From: Deltaproteobacteria bacterium
Lineage (GTDB): Bacteria; Desulfobacterota; Desulfobacteria; Desulfobacterales; ETH-SRB1
Direction of reading: 5' to 3'
NCBI GenBank assembly: GCA_030272815.1
Contig: JAJSZT010000003.1
Span: 1 to 64,000, forward strand
Length of the DNA: 64,000 nt
Positions within the stretch are counted from its first letter, which is position 1. Every line of letters begins with the position of its first letter. The position numbers and the translations under genes are program-made. Of this stretch, positions 25,524 through 34,468 are shown one piece after another. The notes under the pieces are model-generated. The model saw nothing but the letters and a program-made list of their open reading frames with translations, was not told the DNA's origin and did not search any database.

Positions 25524-25638
25524 GCAAAGGAATTATTCCCACCTGATACAGAAAAAGGGAAAAATATCCCTTACAACGACCAAAATATCCATATCTTTTT
25601 TTAGGCGGTGGATTTTGGGAGAATGTTATATGTTGCGT

Positions 25639-26862
25639 TTATTCCTTTACTGTAATTTCTTTTGCTTTAAAGAGAGCAAATTTTGTGCAGACCGGTCCAA
25701 ATATCTCATTAAAAGCTACCGCAATTAAAGTGATATTCAAGATGACTGACTGGAATTCAAAGTAGCTGGAATCCTCGGTAATTAGAAGGGTTAGACCAAT
25801 AGCAACACCAGCTTGGGGGATCAAGGTCAATCCTAGATATTTCTTGATAGTTTCAGATGCACCGGAAAGAGCCCCTCCCACATAAGTTCCAACGATTTTT
25901 CCTATAATACGCGCGAATACAAAAATAATTCCCCAGGTAATCATGGTTGGTCCCAGGGTCGTAAATATTTTCAGGTTCAAGTGCGCACCAGCCAATACAA
26001 AGAAAAAACAATAGATGGGCGGGGTCAGCCTCTCCAGATTAGTAACAATATCACTGTTTCTTGAGGAGATATTTACAAGGGTTAAACCCAAAAACATATT
26101 AGTCAGAAGAGCCGAAGTATGCGAGATAGAGGCTAATCCGATTCCTAACAAAACTATTGCTAAAATAATAATAAGACTATCAGTAACTTCTTTGGTGATC
26201 TTAATAAGAAAGTGGGTTACCAGACCAAGTATAACTCCGATAACCAGTGCTACTAAAATTTCCATGAAAGAGGCAGCTAAGGACCGAAAAGCAGTCTCGC
26301 CAAAAGTTGATAGCTGCGTGAGGTCAAAAGTCAAAACCAGGCCAAAGAGAATGATAGCAATCGCATCGTCCAGAGCAACCACAGCTAAAGTTGTTTCGGT
26401 TAAAGGCCCCTGAGCATGGTATTCTCTTATAATTGCCACTGTAGCTGCAGGTGCGGTTGCGGTGGCGATAGCGGCCAATGGGAGAGCGGCACCCAGAGGC
26501 ATCTTAAAAAGATAAAGAAAAACAAAAACCAAGAGAAATGCTCCCATTGCCTGTGAAATGGTAATGAGGATAAAACGAAAACCGAGCCTTTTTACAAGAC
26601 CAAAGCTTAATCCAGCTCCGATGGTTAAGGCAATGATTCCCAAGGCAAGCTGAGGGATAAAATCAAATTGAGACAAGTCATTTTTACTAAATATGTTTAA
26701 TAAGGAGGGGCCAAAAATGATGCCGGCTATAATATAACCTGTAACCCTGGGAAGTTTGACCATGTTTATCAGCCGGCCGAAAATAAAACCTATTATAAGA
26801 AGGCCTGAAGCTAAAAGGAAAACATCCTGTTTAAATGTTGTTAAAAGCTGTTCGATCCACAT
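25639..26862 (-). CDS. Cation:proton antiporter (CPA2/KefB-like)
   Basis: A 407-residue integral membrane protein with about 12 predicted helices. It has the Na+/H+ exchanger fold (IIGFIFGRLINMVKLPRVTGYIIAG, ATATAPAATVAIIREY, VALDDAIAIILFG). The DD pair in VALDDAIA is the ion-binding site seen in CPA2 members. No cytoplasmic TrkA-N domain follows, but the CBS protein encoded immediately upstream (stop at 26865) may regulate it in trans. Third gene of the PfkB kinase-CBS-antiporter unit. Confidence 0.9.
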   Translation of the reverse strand: MWIEQLLTTFKQDVFLLASGLLIIGFIFGRLINMVKLPRVTGYIIAGIIFGPSLLNIFSKNDLSQFDFIPQLALGIIALTIGAGLSFGLVKRLGFRFILITISQAMGAFLLVFVFLYLFKMPLGAALPLAAIATATAPAATVAIIREYHAQGPLTETTLAVVALDDAIAIILFGLVLTFDLTQLSTFGETAFRSLAASFMEILVALVIGVILGLVTHFLIKITKEVTDSLIIILAIVLLGIGLASISHTSALLTNMFLGLTLVNISSRNSDIVTNLERLTPPIYCFFFVLAGAHLNLKIFTTLGPTMITWGIIFVFARIIGKIVGTYVGGALSGASETIKKYLGLTLIPQAGVAIGLTLLITEDSSYFEFQSVILNITLIAVAFNEIFGPVCTKFALFKAKEITVKE

Positions 26863-26864
26863 AG

Positions 26865-27320
26865 TTAATCAATAGAACCTTCTTCAAGTAATATGCGGGA
26901 TAAGCTTGACCGGTCGACTATGCCTACCAGACGTTTATTTCTAACAACTGGCACGCGTTTGAAGTCTTTATGAAGCATTAACTCGACTACATTAGAAGCA
27001 GGGGTATCTTCCTCGACGAAATATACATCTTTGATCATATAATCTCTAACCATCGCCTGACCGACCTGCGTTAACTTCTTAACGACTTGAGAAATGTTCA
27101 TGAGATGAATCACATCCGGGTTTTCGATTTTTACTTTTTCAGGAAAGATGGAGGTAATAATATCTGTTTCTGAGATCCAACCAGTGACCTCGTTTTTTTT
27201 ATTTACTACCGGGATACCGATAAGCTCGCGGATGGAAAGTAATTCTGCTACTTCCTTGAGCGGAGTATCTTCTGTAACTGAAGTAAGGTCTCTTGTTATA
27301 AAGTCCTTTACTTTTTTCAT
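26865..27320 (-). CDS. CBS-domain pair protein
   Basis: A 151-residue protein built of two CBS motifs (TPLKEVAELLSIRELIGIPVVN and PASNVVELMLHKDFKRVPVVRNKRLVGIV). Such stand-alone pairs bind AMP/ATP or related ligands and gate transporters or enzymes. It sits with one-base spacing after the PfkB kinase gene and directly before the antiporter gene, so the likely target is the antiporter. Confidence 0.88.
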   Translation of the reverse strand: MKKVKDFITRDLTSVTEDTPLKEVAELLSIRELIGIPVVNKKNEVTGWISETDIITSIFPEKVKIENPDVIHLMNISQVVKKLTQVGQAMVRDYMIKDVYFVEEDTPASNVVELMLHKDFKRVPVVRNKRLVGIVDRSSLSRILLEEGSID

Positions 27321-27321
27321 C

Positions 27322-28260
27322 TTAGGCGATCTTCCTTACTTTTGCCATGACACAAAGCTCTTCAGCTTGCTTCTTAGAATGTATATAGTTCATTTTGTTC
27401 AGAGCTGTAGAAAGTGCAGCTCCCAAGCCAAATTTGAGAGCTTCTCCAATATCATTTGTCTTCAAGTAATTATGAATAAAGCCGGCGAGCATTCCATCTC
27501 GAACTCCCAGCATGATAACATTAGATCCTTCAATTTTAATTTCTCCTTCCCATGCTTCATCTTTTTTTGCTACAAAATAACATAGATCCCCGTACTTTAA
27601 TATAACTATTTCCGCGCCTTTATTAAGTAACCATTGGACTGCTTTGGAACGTGATGCCGGACTACATATATCTTCTCCAAAGATATAACAAGTTTCTCTC
27701 AAGTCCGGACAAACAATAAAAAGGGAAGTGCCGGCCAGGCATTCTTTGAGAATCGATTCTTGAAGATTAAGAACTACTTTTACTTTCTTCTTGTTAGCGG
27801 AAAGAATAAGTTCATTAATAAAGTTTGGGGTAATTCCTTTAGGAAGGCTTCCTCCAATTTCTACGAGTTTCGCGGAGTGAAGCAGTCTTTTGAAATTTGC
27901 TTTGAAGCTGTTAAGATAACGTGGTTCTATGTGAGAGCTTTTTTCTATAAACAGAGACTGCCTGTTTTTTTTATCTTCAATAATATAAAAGTCCGTTCTG
28001 ATCTCTTGGTCTATGTAAGTGAAGCTGGTGGTTACTCCAATCTTTCTTAAAGATCCCTCGAACGCTCGGCTGCCCTGACCACCTAGAAAGCCAGTGGCTA
28101 CAACTTCATCTCCTAAGACCGCCAGGGAGCCGGCAACATTGATGCCTTTCCCTCCAGGCATTCTCAAGGTCGATACAGCCCGATTCAGTTTTCCCATAGA
28201 GATTTCGGAAAAAAATAGAAGATGATCAAAGGCGGGATTTAAGGTTACAGTTACAATCAT
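27322..28260 (-). CDS. PfkB-family sugar kinase (1-phosphofructokinase-like)
   Basis: 312 residues from ATG 28260, behind AAGAGGTC; the longer frame to 28296 lacks a ribosome site. The N-terminus MIVTVTLNPAFD and GGKGINVA (about residues 37-44) fit the FruK/LacC branch. The C-terminal catalytic signature, usually GAGDS, reads GVRDG here: the catalytic Asp is kept but the anion-hole residues differ. It could be a 1- or 6-phosphofructokinase or tagatose-6-phosphate kinase with altered activity. No fructose PTS gene is nearby. Operon with a CBS protein and an antiporter. Confidence 0.82.
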   Translation of the reverse strand: MIVTVTLNPAFDHLLFFSEISMGKLNRAVSTLRMPGGKGINVAGSLAVLGDEVVATGFLGGQGSRAFEGSLRKIGVTTSFTYIDQEIRTDFYIIEDKKNRQSLFIEKSSHIEPRYLNSFKANFKRLLHSAKLVEIGGSLPKGITPNFINELILSANKKKVKVVLNLQESILKECLAGTSLFIVCPDLRETCYIFGEDICSPASRSKAVQWLLNKGAEIVILKYGDLCYFVAKKDEAWEGEIKIEGSNVIMLGVRDGMLAGFIHNYLKTNDIGEALKFGLGAALSTALNKMNYIHSKKQAEELCVMAKVRKIA

Positions 28261-28287
28261 AGAGACCTCTTTGTTTCCCCGTTCCTT

Positions 28288-28445
28288 AGGGCTCACTCAA
28301 AAATAAATTCACATTTTGATGCGCCGATCCATTCCGCATGACTGCGTTGCTCGTCGGTTAAATAGCCCGCTATTCGCCCTCCTCGCGCCTTGCCATGCGG
28401 ACGCCTCGACACCTGAAAATGTAAATTTATTTTTGAGAGAACCCT
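28288..28445. repeat. Fold-back element with about 30-bp terminal inverted repeats
   Basis: The left end AGGGCTCACTCAAAAATAAA and the right end (complement reads AGGGTTCTCTCAAAAATAAA) pair over about 30 bp with three differences. The GC-rich centre has its own CCGCATG/CATGCGG pairing. It is unlike the two main MITE families here. It occupies most of the 380-bp gap between the divergent PfkB kinase and pyrF genes. The rest of that gap shows nothing certain. Confidence 0.75.
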
Positions 28446-28640
28446 TAGCGTTTCAAATTGCGCCAAAAATATATTTAAAAAACAATTTTATAATAGCACA
28501 GCTTAGTATTGATGTAAATCATTTGAAATGCTATTGACATGATACCTTATATTTCAATGGGTTCTCATTGGATGAACCGTCACTTAAACTATATTATTAC
28601 AATATGTTATAAAAGAAAAGACTTTCGGGGACTGATATTT

Positions 28641-29387
28641 ATGAGAGCGGCAAAAGATTATATTGTTTTTTCTCTGGATGTACCTTCTTTAAAGGAAGCG
28701 GAGCAATATGTTGCGCTTCTTTCAGAATATGTTGGCATGTTCAAGGTAGGGCTTGAGCTGTTTATAAGCTCCGGGCCTGAAATCATTAAGATTATAAAAA
28801 AGTTAGGAACAGCTAAAATCTTTCTGGATCTTAAACTCCATGATATTCCTGTGACTGTTTCGCGTGCTATGGCAAGCATAGCTGATTTAGGTGTTGATTT
28901 TGCAACTGTTCATTGTGGAGAAAATAAAGAAATGCTTGAAGCGGCTGTTGCTGGAAGCCGCGGGAAAGTAAGTGTGGTTGGTGTTACTGTTTTAACAAGC
29001 GTATCAGGAGAAGATATTGATGCTGCCGGCTTTTGTCCTGAATTTTCTTCAAATATATCCCTGCTGGTAATGAAAAGAGCACAGATGGCTATGGAAGCCG
29101 GCTGTATTGGAGTCGTATGCTCTGGTCTTGAAGTAAAAATGATAAAGGAAAATTTTGGTGAAGGTTTTGTTGCATTAACGCCAGGCATACGACCATTTTG
29201 GGAAGGTATGAACAAAGATGATCAGCAGCGCATAACTACTCCGGCCCAGGCAATTGAGAATGGATCAGATTATTTGATAATCGGCAGGCCCATAAGAGAT
29301 GCAAAAAATCCTAAAGAAGCAGCTATTCATATTGCTGAAGATATAGAGGAAGCCCTTCACTCCCTATCCAATCCAAAAGCTGAGTGA
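28641..29387 (+). CDS. pyrF: Orotidine 5'-phosphate decarboxylase
   Basis: 248 residues from ATG 28641, behind CGGGGACTG; the open frame extends upstream but homology begins at KDYIVFSLDVPS. The catalytic DLKLHDIPVTV (Asp-Lys-x-x-x-Asp array) and the closing ATVHCGENKEML, TPGIRPF and YLIIGRPI are seen. Final step of UMP synthesis. Its last 31 bp overlap the end of lysC on the other strand. Confidence 0.96.
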   Translation: MRAAKDYIVFSLDVPSLKEAEQYVALLSEYVGMFKVGLELFISSGPEIIKIIKKLGTAKIFLDLKLHDIPVTVSRAMASIADLGVDFATVHCGENKEMLEAAVAGSRGKVSVVGVTVLTSVSGEDIDAAGFCPEFSSNISLLVMKRAQMAMEAGCIGVVCSGLEVKMIKENFGEGFVALTPGIRPFWEGMNKDDQQRITTPAQAIENGSDYLIIGRPIRDAKNPKEAAIHIAEDIEEALHSLSNPKAE

Positions 29388-30574
29388 AGGACACGAACCG
29401 CCAGTTCCGCATACTTTTCTTCAATTACACAGGATATCCTGATTTCTGAAGTGCTTATCAGTCTAATATTAATATTTTCACGGGCAAGAGTAGAAAACAT
29501 TTTTGCGGCCACTCCTGAGTGACTCTTCATGCCAACACCGGTAACAGATATTTTTGCGATATTTTCGGCTGACAATACCTCTTCTGCTTTAATTTTTTTG
29601 GCTATTTTTTTTGATATTTCCAGCGCCTTGTTGAAGTCAGTTTTTGTAACCGTGAAGGTAAGATCGGTCAAACCTCCTGCCCTGGTATTTTGAATTATCA
29701 TGTCAACAAGAATGCCTGACTCTGCAAGGGGAGAAAAAATTTTTGCTGCGATACCCGGCTGATCGGGAACTTTTTTCAGGGTTATACGTGCTTCATTTTT
29801 ATTACAGGTTATGCCTGATACTACAAGATGTTCCATATCAGAATCTTCATTAACAACCATAGTTCCCTCCTCCTCACTGAAAGATGATCTAACATGCACT
29901 GGGACATTATATTTTTTTGCAAATTCAACCGAACGAATCTGCAGAACCTTGGCTCCAAGGCTCGACATCTCCAGCGTTTCGTCATAGGATATTTTATCAA
30001 GTTTTCTTGCTTTCTTGCAAATATTTGGATCTGCAGTATAAATTCCGTCAACATCAGTATAAATTTCACATAGATCAGCCTTTATTGCTGTGGCTATTGC
30101 TACAGCAGATGTATCCGAGCCTCCGCGTCCAAGAGTCGTGATGTTTCCATCAGGGTCGCAACCCTGGAATCCGGCAACAACCACTATGTTATTTTTTTCA
30201 ATAAGTTCTTTTATACGGCTGGCTCCTATATCAACAATACGCGCACTACCAAAATTGCGGTTTGTTAAAACTTCTGCCTGATATCCCAGCAATGATTCTG
30301 CAGGGTAGTTTATCGATTTTAATGTTATGGCAAGAAGGGCTGCGGTTGTCTGTTCTCCTGTGGCAAGCAGAACATCAAGCTCACGCTTTTCGGGAGAGTC
30401 GGTAATCCGGCCGGCCATATCGAGAAGACCGTCTGTGACGCCGGCCATGGCCGAAAGGACTACAACTACATTATTTCCCTTGTCAAAGGTTTTTGCAACT
30501 CGTTTTGCGACATCACGTATTCGCTTGATATCAGCTACAGAAGTGCCGCCATATTTTTGAACAATTAATCCCAT
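29357..30574 (-). CDS. lysC: Aspartate kinase
   Basis: A 405-residue monofunctional aspartokinase with AAGGAG before ATG 30574. The kinase domain opens with VQKYGGTSV. TTLGRGGSDTSAVAIA is the catalytic loop. Two ACT domains lie in the C-terminal 140 residues (DQPGIAAKIFSPLAESGILVDMI and SHSGVAAKMFSTLAREN), as in lysine/threonine-inhibited enzymes. It starts the aspartate amino-acid pathway. Convergent with pyrF with a 31-bp 3' overlap. Confidence 0.97.
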   Translation of the reverse strand: MGLIVQKYGGTSVADIKRIRDVAKRVAKTFDKGNNVVVVLSAMAGVTDGLLDMAGRITDSPEKRELDVLLATGEQTTAALLAITLKSINYPAESLLGYQAEVLTNRNFGSARIVDIGASRIKELIEKNNIVVVAGFQGCDPDGNITTLGRGGSDTSAVAIATAIKADLCEIYTDVDGIYTADPNICKKARKLDKISYDETLEMSSLGAKVLQIRSVEFAKKYNVPVHVRSSFSEEEGTMVVNEDSDMEHLVVSGITCNKNEARITLKKVPDQPGIAAKIFSPLAESGILVDMIIQNTRAGGLTDLTFTVTKTDFNKALEISKKIAKKIKAEEVLSAENIAKISVTGVGMKSHSGVAAKMFSTLARENINIRLISTSEIRISCVIEEKYAELAVRVLHSAFGLDRE

Positions 30575-30768
30575 GTTTTCTCCTTAAAGATATCGTCAAG
30601 TGGTCTATTCGTGGAGTGGTCAAGTGGTTGTTATTATATAAACAAATAGACTTTGTCCAGGAATTGTATAGTCAATATTCATTGAAATCCTAACATGTTG
30701 AATTGTATACAATTATTTTCTCACTCAACTATTTAACAATATCTGTACTTAGAACTATTTTTAATTTT

Positions 30769-30906
30769 GTAAGCGTTCACGGAACATTGAAATTAGAAAT
30801 TTGGCCTTCATGCTTTTGTACTGTTCTTCCCAATTTCCAATTTCTATTTCATCTCTCCCCAATTTCTACTTTCCAATTTCAAGTTTCAAGCCGTGAACGG
30901 TTGCGT
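30769..30906 (-). repeat. MITE-A copy 3, forming the end of tsaE
   Basis: Reverse copy from GTAAGCGTTCACGGAACATT to the complement of the CGTTCACGGCTTGAAACTTG end. The terminal repeat enters the tsaE frame and supplies its last residues NRSRLET and the TGA stop at 30879-30881. Together with flanking AT-rich sequence it fills the 304-bp gap to lysC. Confidence 0.88.
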
Positions 30907-31370
30907 AATTTTTTTATCAGATTTTCCCCTCTAACTCCATGCGCAGTCATGCTAATTTTTCGTGATTTATTATTCAATATCTCTATATGAATTGCCAAAT
31001 ATTCCGGAAGAAGATTTTTCGGAAGTTTATCTGCCCATTCGATAGCTACGACTCCGTCACTGCGGAGTATTTCGTAAAGGCCGATATCATCAAAATCAGC
31101 ATAATTTTCTATGCGATAAAGATCAACATGAAATAAATGATATCGACCGGGATATTCGTTTATCAAAGTGTAGGTTGGGCTTGTTATGTAATAATCATCC
31201 GGGACATCAAGACCTTTAGCTAAACCTTGAACAAATGTAGTTTTTCCGCTTCCAAGGTCGCCGGTTAAGGCCAAAACGGTTTCTGGATCAAGGTGTTTTC
31301 CTGTTTTTTCCCCAAGAGCCCGGGTTTCATCAAGAGAATTGGTTATTATTTGGACTTGTTTGTTAATCAT
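30879..31370 (-). CDS. tsaE: tRNA threonylcarbamoyladenosine ATPase TsaE, with element-derived tail
   Basis: A 163-residue P-loop protein. Walker A is GDLGSGKTTFVQG (about residues 38-50), followed by ITSPTYTLINEY and HVDLYRIE; EWADKL is the conserved Glu-Trp region. It drives t6A37 formation with TsaB/TsaD. It overlaps the nnr stop by 8 bp, a common pairing. The last seven residues come from a MITE-A end, so the native stop was lost. The core is complete and activity is probably kept. Confidence 0.95.
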   Translation of the reverse strand: MINKQVQIITNSLDETRALGEKTGKHLDPETVLALTGDLGSGKTTFVQGLAKGLDVPDDYYITSPTYTLINEYPGRYHLFHVDLYRIENYADFDDIGLYEILRSDGVVAIEWADKLPKNLLPEYLAIHIEILNNKSRKISMTAHGVRGENLIKKLRNRSRLET

Positions 31371-32916
31371 TAATAAAATGTTGTATCTGCCCTGGTATGG
31401 CGCTCATAACTTCCGTTGCCAGAAAACCAAAGGGAGACATATTTTTTTGCAGTGTATCAGCGGCAGCTCCGTGTAAATAGACGCCCGCATGAGTGGCTGA
31501 TTCAGGAGAATAACCCTGTGCAACAAAGCCTGCAATAATTCCGGTTAGCACATCCCCCATGCCGCCGGAAGCCATTCCCGGATTGCCGGTGGGGTTGATA
31601 AAAACTTTTCCATCAGGGTGAGCGATTACAGTTCTTGCTCCTTTAAGAACAACATGAACTTTAAATTTTTTTGCAAAATTCCTGGCACAATTTATCCGAT
31701 CATTCTGAATAAAGCTTACAGGCCTGCCTATTAATCTTGACATTTCTCCAGGATGCGGGGTCAATATAATCTGGTGCTTCAAGTTTTTTAGTATATTGAT
31801 GTTATCAATAAGGTTATTTAAACCGTCCGCATCAATTATAATCGGCAGACCGCATTCCTGAATAATCCGAATAACAAGATTTTTAGTGCCGGAAGCAGTT
31901 CCAAGCCCCGGCCCAACAGCAAGGCACTTTTTGCCGGCAATCAGATCCATAATTTCGTTAAATGATGATTCATCAAGTATGCCGCCTTCGGCTTCCGGAA
32001 GAGGACTCGTCATTACCTCAAGAACCTGGCTTTCTAAAACAGGGTTTAAACTTTTTGGTATTCCGAGAGTTACAAGTCCTGCGCCTGAACGCATTGCCGA
32101 TATTGCCGTCATAGCTGCTGCGCCGGTTTTGCCGGTCGAACCTGCAATAATTAAGAGATGGCCTGCATTGCCTTTATGGGCTTCAGGTGATCTTTTTTGC
32201 AGCGCATCCCTGACCAGCTCAGATGTAAGAAGGAATTGTCTGGGCCCAACATTTTCAATAATATAGTTAGGTATGCCAATATCTACTATTTCGAGATTTC
32301 CGGTATAAGTTGCTCCGGGAAAAATTAAATGGCCTGTTTTGGCAAATGCAAAGGTCGCTGTTGTATGTGCCTGGATGCAGGTACCGCAAGGCCGCCCTGT
32401 GTCTGCATTAAGCCCGGAGGGTATATCTACTGCAAAAACAGGTTTCTCTATGCTGTTAATAAACTCGATAATTTTTCGGAAATATCCTTTGACATCCGAT
32501 TTTAGTCCGGTCCCTAATATGGCATCAATCCATATATCCTGATGAAGCATAGAAGTTTTGTGCTTAGAAAACGATTTTTGGTCCGGCATTTCTATTACGG
32601 GAATGTTGAGCGGGGCTAAGATGTTTAAGTTTTCAGCAGCATCACCTTTAACCACAGATTTTTCGGCAAGAAGATATACAGTTACGCTTACGCCTTTTTG
32701 AGAAAGATATCGGGCCATTACAAAACCGTCTCCGCCGTTATTCCCGCGTCCGGCTACAATGCCGACCTTTTTGTTAATAAGAGCTTTGAATTTTTTTAAT
32801 AGTATTCGTGTTGCACCCAGACCAGCATTTTCCATAAGGACTCTGCCGGGAAGACCATATGATTCAATGGTCTGTCTATCCATTTCCTGCATTTCACCAG
32901 CAGTTACAAGATACAT
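31363..32916 (-). CDS. nnr: Bifunctional NAD(P)HX epimerase/dehydratase
   Basis: About 517 residues from ATG 32916, behind GGAG; an ATG 12 bp earlier is less well placed. The N-terminal YjeF_N epimerase has GRGNNGGDGFVMAR. The C-terminal carbohydrate-kinase-like dehydratase (from about residue 225) has IIDADGLNNL, LTPHPGEMSRL and GGMGDVLTG. It repairs hydrated NADH/NADPH. Operon with tsaE. Confidence 0.96.
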   Translation of the reverse strand: MYLVTAGEMQEMDRQTIESYGLPGRVLMENAGLGATRILLKKFKALINKKVGIVAGRGNNGGDGFVMARYLSQKGVSVTVYLLAEKSVVKGDAAENLNILAPLNIPVIEMPDQKSFSKHKTSMLHQDIWIDAILGTGLKSDVKGYFRKIIEFINSIEKPVFAVDIPSGLNADTGRPCGTCIQAHTTATFAFAKTGHLIFPGATYTGNLEIVDIGIPNYIIENVGPRQFLLTSELVRDALQKRSPEAHKGNAGHLLIIAGSTGKTGAAAMTAISAMRSGAGLVTLGIPKSLNPVLESQVLEVMTSPLPEAEGGILDESSFNEIMDLIAGKKCLAVGPGLGTASGTKNLVIRIIQECGLPIIIDADGLNNLIDNINILKNLKHQIILTPHPGEMSRLIGRPVSFIQNDRINCARNFAKKFKVHVVLKGARTVIAHPDGKVFINPTGNPGMASGGMGDVLTGIIAGFVAQGYSPESATHAGVYLHGAAADTLQKNMSPFGFLATEVMSAIPGQIQHFIND

Positions 32917-32960
32917 GTTGTGCTCCATAGGTTAAAAACTCAGGTTTTAGACTGAGTAGC

Positions 32961-33680
32961 TCAAAGCTCTTTAATAAGCGCCGACATTTCTTTGACAGCT
33001 CTATCCATTCCAACAAGCACAGCTCTTGAGACTATGCTGTGGCCTATGCTGAATTCATCAATTTCATGCAGGCCCTTGAAAGCCTTTATGGTATTGTAAC
33101 ATATCCCATGACCGGCATTTATCTTTAGCTTCAGTTTGTGGGCTAGTTTAACAGCATCAACAATTTTGTCAAAAGCTTGATCCCTTTTTTGGGGTGTTGT
33201 TGCGTCACAAAAAGTTCCTGTATGAATTTCAACAGTTGAGGCATTTATCTTATGTGCGAGTTTGATTTGTTCAGGTGCTGGATCTATGAAAATACTTACA
33301 GGAATACCATTGTCTTGGAGTGAGCCAACGGTTTCAGCAACTGAGTTTTTGTGGACAAAGAGATCCAGTCCACCTTCGGTTGTAAGCTCTTCCTTCTTTT
33401 CAGGTACGAGCGTTACAAGATCAGGCTTTATATCAAGAGCTATTCCAACCATTTCAGAAGTTGAAGCCATTTCAAGGATAAGTTTTGTCTGAACAACTTT
33501 TCGCAAAATCCTGACATCCCGGTCCTGTATGTGGCGCCTGTCTTTCCTCAAATGAACAACAATTCCATCCGCTCCGGCCAGTTCAGCCAGCACAGCGGCC
33601 GCCACAGGTTCCGGGTAGCTGACTTTCCTGGCTTCTCTTAAAGTAGCAACGTGATCAACATTTACAGCTAGTCCTGCCAT
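32961..33680 (-). CDS. pdxJ: Pyridoxine 5'-phosphate synthase
   Basis: 239 residues from ATG 33680, behind GGGAGG; an upstream in-frame ATG would put the ribosome site inside the gene. LAVNVDHVATLREAR, VHLRKDRRHIQDRD and the late NAGHGICYNT are TIM-barrel active-site signatures of PdxJ. It makes pyridoxine phosphate from deoxyxylulose 5-phosphate and a 3-amino-2-oxopropyl phosphate. It lies upstream of nnr-tsaE on the same strand. Confidence 0.97.
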   Translation of the reverse strand: MAGLAVNVDHVATLREARKVSYPEPVAAAVLAELAGADGIVVHLRKDRRHIQDRDVRILRKVVQTKLILEMASTSEMVGIALDIKPDLVTLVPEKKEELTTEGGLDLFVHKNSVAETVGSLQDNGIPVSIFIDPAPEQIKLAHKINASTVEIHTGTFCDATTPQKRDQAFDKIVDAVKLAHKLKLKINAGHGICYNTIKAFKGLHEIDEFSIGHSIVSRAVLVGMDRAVKEMSALIKEL

Positions 33681-33744
33681 TATTGAACCTCCCATACTAT
33701 CCAGTTATATTTTATCTTGTAATTTCAATTACTTTTTTACTGCC

Positions 33745-33982
33745 CGCTTCGCTCAAGGCGCAGAGGTCGCAGAGGAAAAATATTATTTCTTTTCTGCTGA
33801 GAGGGCAGAAAAGAAATGATCTCCATCGCTTCGCGATACTTAAGAATACCAGAAGATCGAATATTCTCCGGCGTTCGTTTATACACCGTAAGGCTTGTGC
33901 TTGAGTTTATTGTTTTCCGTCTATCTCAACGGAAAATAATAAAATAATCAATCTTTGCGTTCTCCGCGGCCCTGCGGTGAAT
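33745..33982. repeat. Palindromic repeat block (CGCAGAG-type)
   Basis: It begins with GCGCAGAGGTCGCAGAGG and ends with GCGTTCTCCGCGGCCCTGCGG, partly complementary, a style common as dispersed repeats in Desulfobacterota and related genomes. Inside are perfect stems ATTTCTTTTCTGC/GCAGAAAAGAAAT (33785-33817) and TTTTCCGT/ACGGAAAA (about 33911-33935). No gene is seen from 33681 to 34027. Confidence 0.55.
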
Positions 33983-34027
33983 ATAGCCCACTTTAAACAT
34001 GCATAGCCCTCAGCCTAACCGCATAGG

Positions 34028-34468
34028 TTATATTTTTTCTATCAATTTCATAAGTTCTTTGCTCTTTTTTTCCATCTTAAGGGCTTCTTGCTCTGTTGTT
34101 TCATGATCATAGCCAAACAGGTGAAGAATTCCGTGAATCAAAAGCTGTATAAAACGTTCTTCCATACTGATTCCCGCATTTACTCCTTCTTGATAAGCGG
34201 TTTCAACAGATATAACCACATCGCCCAACAATTGAGGCGAGATGTTTGCAAATTTGCCCTCCCGCATGGGGAAGGCTATAACATTGGTAGGGCCGTATCG
34301 ATTGAAATATTGTTTGTTTAGAGCCTCTATCAGGGGATCATTAACGATCAGGATGGAAAGTTCTCCATCAGGACAGTCCAAGGCGTTTAAGATGGCCTGG
34401 GCTTTCTTCTGTATCATTTCCGGAGAAATTTTGTGTTTTTTTTGCCTGTTGTCTATCAGGACTTTCAT
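34028..34468 (-). CDS. ybeY: Endoribonuclease YbeY
   Basis: 146 residues from ATG 34468, behind GGAAAGG. The zinc site HGILHLFGYDH (three His) is present, as is TNVIAFPM. It acts in 16S rRNA 3' processing and ribosome quality control. Its first 101 bp lie inside the 3' end of the upstream 7TM-HD gene in another frame, so the two must be cotranscribed. Confidence 0.96.
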   Translation of the reverse strand: MKVLIDNRQKKHKISPEMIQKKAQAILNALDCPDGELSILIVNDPLIEALNKQYFNRYGPTNVIAFPMREGKFANISPQLLGDVVISVETAYQEGVNAGISMEERFIQLLIHGILHLFGYDHETTEQEALKMEKKSKELMKLIEKI

